A stretch of 64,000 nucleotides of DNA. Source: Chlorokybus atmophyticus. Taxonomy: Eukaryota > Streptophyta > Chlorokybophyceae > Chlorokybales > Chlorokybaceae. Location of the stretch: the NCBI GenBank assembly GCA_009103225.1, contig RHPI01001737.1, positions 1-64,000 of the forward strand, given 5' to 3'. Shown piece after piece: positions 59,706-64,000 of this stretch (position 1 is the first letter of the stretch; every line of letters begins with the position of its first letter). The notes beneath the pieces were generated by a model that ran no database searches, was not told where the DNA came from, and saw nothing but the letters and a program-made list of their open reading frames with translations. A program made the translations under genes and the position numbers.

Positions 59706-62700
59706 TCAGCAGTAATACATGGTCTCACGAATGTTCACTCCCACTTCAGGCAGCGGCGGGAACGCCTCGGCGCCAGCGCTACTTGCACTTGTGTTTACGA
59801 AAGCGCGTGAAGTGTATGTCCCGTACGCGCGTGCACGGAAGGCCGCAAGATGCGCGTAGTATGCTGGAGGAACAATGGACACCGAGCGCGTGGCGCGTGC
59901 GTACCTGAACACGTTTGTGGTTAGCATGAAATGAACAAAACAATTGGCAAACCTGGCACATTTGGTGCTTACGTGTAGCAGAGGTCGTATGTTAGTTGTT
60001 GGATGCCGTCTGCGGTGAAGTTGTTGTCGTCGTGCAGCACATAGTAGTGCGTTACACGCGATGTGCCCTACATTGCCCGCACAGAAAGGCTGTAATGTCT
60101 GCCAAGTTCTTGCGCCGCTTTATGCTAGTATGCTCACATGCACAGACCTGTAAGCCTTCGTGTGCGACCAGGTAGAAGTCATGCTCCCATGGAGAACAGA
60201 TGTGAGTGTCAACACATGTCCCTGCAAACAAACACAATGTTGAGTTGACGCAAGGCATGCTATGTCTTCATTGCCTGCTGACCCGACAGTAGTCTCGCTG
60301 ACATGCAGCCAGCAGAACCTACCAGGCAGAACATTGCCAGACTTTGTAGTGTCCTGATGGTCTTTAGCAAACAGCCTTGTGTGGTTTCTTTTCTGAACCA
60401 CAATGAAAGTGATTGGGGACACATTTCCAAGCGCTGCTTGGCACGCCTGTGTGGAAACAAATAACATTGTTTTGCTAACAACCACCAGCAGGCTGGACAT
60501 CACTCTGGCTAACAGATATGCAATACCTTACTGGCTTCGGAAACAATGCTAACATGCCAGCGTATGCAGTTGAGGTGTACAGATTGCATGAAACGCAGGT
60601 GGACTGACCTGTTGTATCTGTGTAAGCTCATGATACAACACTTCTTTGAACTGCCCCTCAGAAACGCCATCTCTGCCGTGCCATAGTGTTTTGGTTGCAC
60701 GAACAAGTCAGCTTGCAGTGTTGCAGACAATGACAGGGCAAGCAAGGAGCCAGTCGTCACATGGCCATGGACACTGCACGGACACTACACCAAAGCATGC
60801 ATTGCAACCAAGAACACCTTCCAGTGGAGGTAATGCTGGCGTAACATACCTGTAGAAAATGAGGCGCTCTGGCTTCAGGTTTTCCTTAGCCTGAAAAGCT
60901 TTGAGCAGCTCCACGATGATGCCTTCACGGCGAGGGATGCCATTGCTGACAGTTGTCGTGCACAACTCTGCGAAGCCCTCCTGCGACAGAATGGCACAAG
61001 CTTATCGCAACATGTGCAGTGGGCCATAGCACATGTTGCCATAAGCTGCACCGGGTGTAGACTTTGGCTTGCATTTCGATGTGTGCAAGACACAGTGGTG
61101 CTGTTAACTTGCATGCAACACGACTACACAGACTCTTTGATCAGTCACGGCGTCGCTTTTCCTGTAGACCAAAGTACCTTGCGGCGACGTTGTGCACGTG
61201 TCACTGAGCGGTAGCTTGTCACCAATGGCCAGTCCATGGAAGCGACGACCTAGACCAAAGGACACAATTCCTCAATGTGAACAGCTGACGCATATATCTG
61301 CACACTCAAAGCTGTTTTTACCCACCGATGCAATCGAAGGTCCTCCACCAAGCGGAGGAGGATGACTTACATCTCCACCAAAGACGATTGTCGGCATATC
61401 CCTATCAGACACCTTGGCAAGAGTTTTTCGCACTGCTGCGTGTAAGGCAACGTTGACGCCACCAATCTGTGCAAATCAAGCACCTCATCTGTGTGGGTGA
61501 GCAGTACATTTGTGATGAATGATACACGCATGATGTAAGGGCACTGATAGGTGTGATAGCTGCTTTGAGACGTACCTTGACATTGACCTTCAGCAACACA
61601 TTGGTCAGATACAGACTGAAGTACGGACTCGGTCGAGTGACCCACTTAGATGAAATGCACTGAGAAGGGATATCCAGCATTGTCTCGCACACCCTGTGAT
61701 GATGCAACACGCATAATGTCAGGACGCTGTTGCTGGCACTACTGTTACCTTAACATTGATCTTGAGTAACACAGTGGCCAAGTACAAATTGCAGAAATAC
61801 CGCTTGACATCGCCATACAAAGTGGCGTCCTTGCCGGTTGGCAACACGGCTACTACAAGGTCAGCTCTGCTGTTCCCTTTCTCTGCTGCATCAAGCGCCC
61901 TCCGTAATGCTGCCTCGAATGTGAGATTGCCAACAGGCAGCACAAGCACCGCTTTCGCTGCAACCTGTTATCGTTTCAAATAAGTGCTGTGCAGATTAGC
62001 GTGCACACACAGACAGCCAACACAGCTGTATTACCTCCATCTCTAGCTGTGATGCCGCAGCTGCCAACTGTTCGCCAAAGTTCTCCACTAGTGTTGCTTG
62101 TGTGGTGCGATCCACTACAATTGCAACCCAGTTTCTGACAGGCTTGCCGGGTTGAATCACTCCCTTGCCGAACATGCTCCAGCTACCAGGCTTTTGAGAG
62201 ACCTGGCTGTGACTGTACTGCAGCTGAGGAGGACGCAACACGCGAGCGTTGACCTCCAGCATGTTTGGGTTTACATATACGCCAAACTGCCGCGTGTATC
62301 GGTCTGTTTCAAACCGACACTCTCGCACTGTCCTGTCTATGTCTTGCTTGCGCTGGTCTGGTCTCTGCTTCTGCACTTTGAGCATCTCGGCAACCTGCGC
62401 ATACAAGTCCGCTTTGACTAAATCTCCCTTAAGACAAGTTGAAGCACAGCAAATGCTTAGCATGAAGGCTGAGTTGCAGGTCTACAAACTCAATGTCAAT
62501 CACCTGTCTGGCAGACAGTCTGCCAATATGGCGTTGACCAGCCACGACTTTCAAAACCTGCAAGGGGTACAAGTTGCACCACATGAGCAACCGACCTCAT
62601 CGCGAGTGTGTGCGCGCGCGCGCACGTGCGTTTGTGTGTGTGATTTGGCATGTGCACACGATATCACCTCAAGCGGATAGTATTGTGGATTGGCATTGAG

Positions 62701-64000
62701 TCCCCGAGCTGCATTGGCACATGGCAACTTGGGGTACTTCAGGTCGAGGTTGTAAGTTTTGGAGAAGTATTCCGCCACGGTGCAGGTCCTCTGGACTCCA
62801 TTGACATTCAAGACAAACCTGCAAGCATGACGCTCTGTCACAGATGTAAGCTCTCTGCTTGTAACACACAAATGTCGAATAGGTTGTCACGTACGTTTGA
62901 TTGTCGGCTGAGTTCGGTGAGAGGCCAGCAATGCGAAATCTACGCTTGATCAGCCCTTGATGCGTGGTTCCCACCTGGACGTTGCACAGGAAATCTTGAA
63001 CGTGCAAGGCATCGCTCCCTTGAATCCCCTTGCGGAGGCTTGCAATTCTGTAGTCCAGAAACTCTGCCACGGCCTCCACCACACCCTGTTCTTTGTAAAC
63101 AGCTGTCGCGGACATATCTGCACAAAGCTAACAAGTTAGATCTCTGGCTTAAATAGGGGCTAAAAGTTACAGAGCTTGGTTGATGTACCACAGAACCAAG
63201 CAACGCTTACCGAGATTGAACGCCAAGCCAGCCTGCACTGGCCGCAAGGACTGGAAGTAGCCGCGACTGTAGCACAAACCGTTGCCTAGAGATCCAAAGC
63301 CAAAGCTTTGGTGGAAGAACAAGGAGCGGCCAAACGACCAGTACTTCTGAGCGGCAGTCATGCGCATCTTCAAATAAGACTCCATGTCAGCTTAGCAATC
63401 AACACGCTCAACATTACATGCAGCGTTGCTACCACCAACTCACCGCAAGGTAGAGACCTTGTAATGCAGGCTGTGGAACATCAGGTCGCTGACCGCGCAG
63501 GTACTCGTCAAGGGCATACATGTTGATTGCAGCAACAAGCTTCAGAGTCACGGTGTACCGCAGTGCGCTCCTGCAGGTAGCAAACTATCAGGAGAGTTCA
63601 TCAATGGACAGCAATCTTAGTTGATGATTGCGAAGCGGGTTCCATTGTGTCACTTACACTTGCTCTGAAGTTGCCGGAATGTCGACCCTCAGCATCAGAG
63701 GAGAAGGTATTGCCTGTGCAGTGTACACGTTGCGGTATCCATCAAAAGCCAACATTGTGTCATCGGCAACCTTTCGGTAGTCGCTGGAGTCCTGCAAGAC
63801 CTGCGCACAGTCACACTGGTCAACTGCACTAGAAGATCGCTGAGCCTTCACCCTACATCATGACGCCTGTATCCGTAGGTGAGTCCAACCTGCACAATTG
63901 CACGCAGCAGCGCCCTGTTGCTAACGCTTCTCTCAACCGGGCCCGCCGCAGCAACAGACACCTGCAAGATAGGCAGAGTACCACACGCTCGTTGTTTGTA
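59706..64000 (-). CDS. AGO: Argonaute, plant type, 5' end outside the window
   Basis: Binds small RNAs and slices or silences complementary targets. Read from 63960 down: N domain ([80 protein letters not shown]), linker 1 ([21 protein letters not shown]), PAZ ([37 protein letters not shown]), linker 2 ([23 protein letters not shown] without break), MID ([32 protein letters not shown]) and PIWI. All four slicer residues are seen: Asp in VFGGDVSHP, Glu after RAQRRRK, Asp in [11 protein letters not shown] and His in [14 protein letters not shown]. Ends ETMYYC, stop 59706-59708, the usual aromatic-Cys end. About twenty short exons in phase. Class (AGO1-like or other) not settled. Confidence 0.93.
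61510..61800 (-). repeat. Tandem partial duplication inside AGO: exon and decoy exon
   Basis: The true exon (about 61580-61697, ending [16 protein letters not shown]) has a partial, diverged copy (about 61745-61797, [17 protein letters not shown]) inside the preceding intron. Flanking intron sequence (ACAT.ATGCGTGT..CATCATCACA) is duplicated as well. Correct splicing from VKR to VCETML skips the decoy and restores family order. Confidence 0.75.

Overview
This window is nuclear DNA from a green alga. The evidence is plastid genes with transit peptides and many short GT-AG introns: glutamate-1-semialdehyde aminomutase, Psb27 and an ISA1-type isoamylase. A plant-type CSA (ERCC8) homologue and a plant-type Argonaute fit the same picture. 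An Ole e 1-like domain at 35 kb leans towards a streptophyte alga, but I cannot fix the lineage from sequence alone. All exon coordinates are hand predictions from reading frame and splice-site phase.

Layout. 0-1.5 kb: 3' part of an unknown Cys-rich gene. 1.9-2.45 kb: dense GGACCA/TGGTCC inverted repeats. 2.65-3.75 kb: AT-rich tract. 3.86-5.73 kb: Cys-repeat protein. 7.1-7.4 kb: two tandem tRNA-Trp genes, followed by repeats and AT-rich DNA to 9.1 kb. 9.4-11.8 kb: GSA. 12.0-12.3 kb: long CT microsatellite. 15.3-17.2 kb: a decayed reverse transcriptase. 18.6-20.0 kb: psb27, convergent with ISA1 (20.3-25.1 kb, minus). 26.4-28.9 kb: CSA/ERCC8 (minus), with an internally deleted retroelement copy directly upstream. 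30-32.3 kb: a broken ferritin-like desiccation-related gene.

The most striking region is 35.2-50.8 kb. A secreted Ole e 1 plus heparinase II/III-like multidomain gene is interrupted inside an exon by a 10.5 kb DNA transposon (36976-47477). The transposon has matching terminal inverted repeats, a 2-bp GT target duplication, a Plavaka-like transposase, a second gene on the opposite strand, TGTTGATG-like subterminal repeats and several hairpins, including a five-unit hairpin array. Removing the element restores the heparinase reading frame across the junction.

50.9-55.6 kb holds two adjacent LINE-type retroelement copies. The first is the full version of the deleted copy at 29 kb. 55.6-59.7 kb has no confident gene. 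59.7 kb to the window end is an Argonaute gene on the minus strand with all four predicted slicer residues; its 5' end lies outside the window.

Housekeeping genes (GSA, Psb27, ISA1, CSA, AGO) read intact where checked. The accessory genes (desiccation protein, heparinase, retroelements) carry frameshifts and in-frame stops. The window also has a 342-base run of N (43414-43755), so some indels may be assembly errors.
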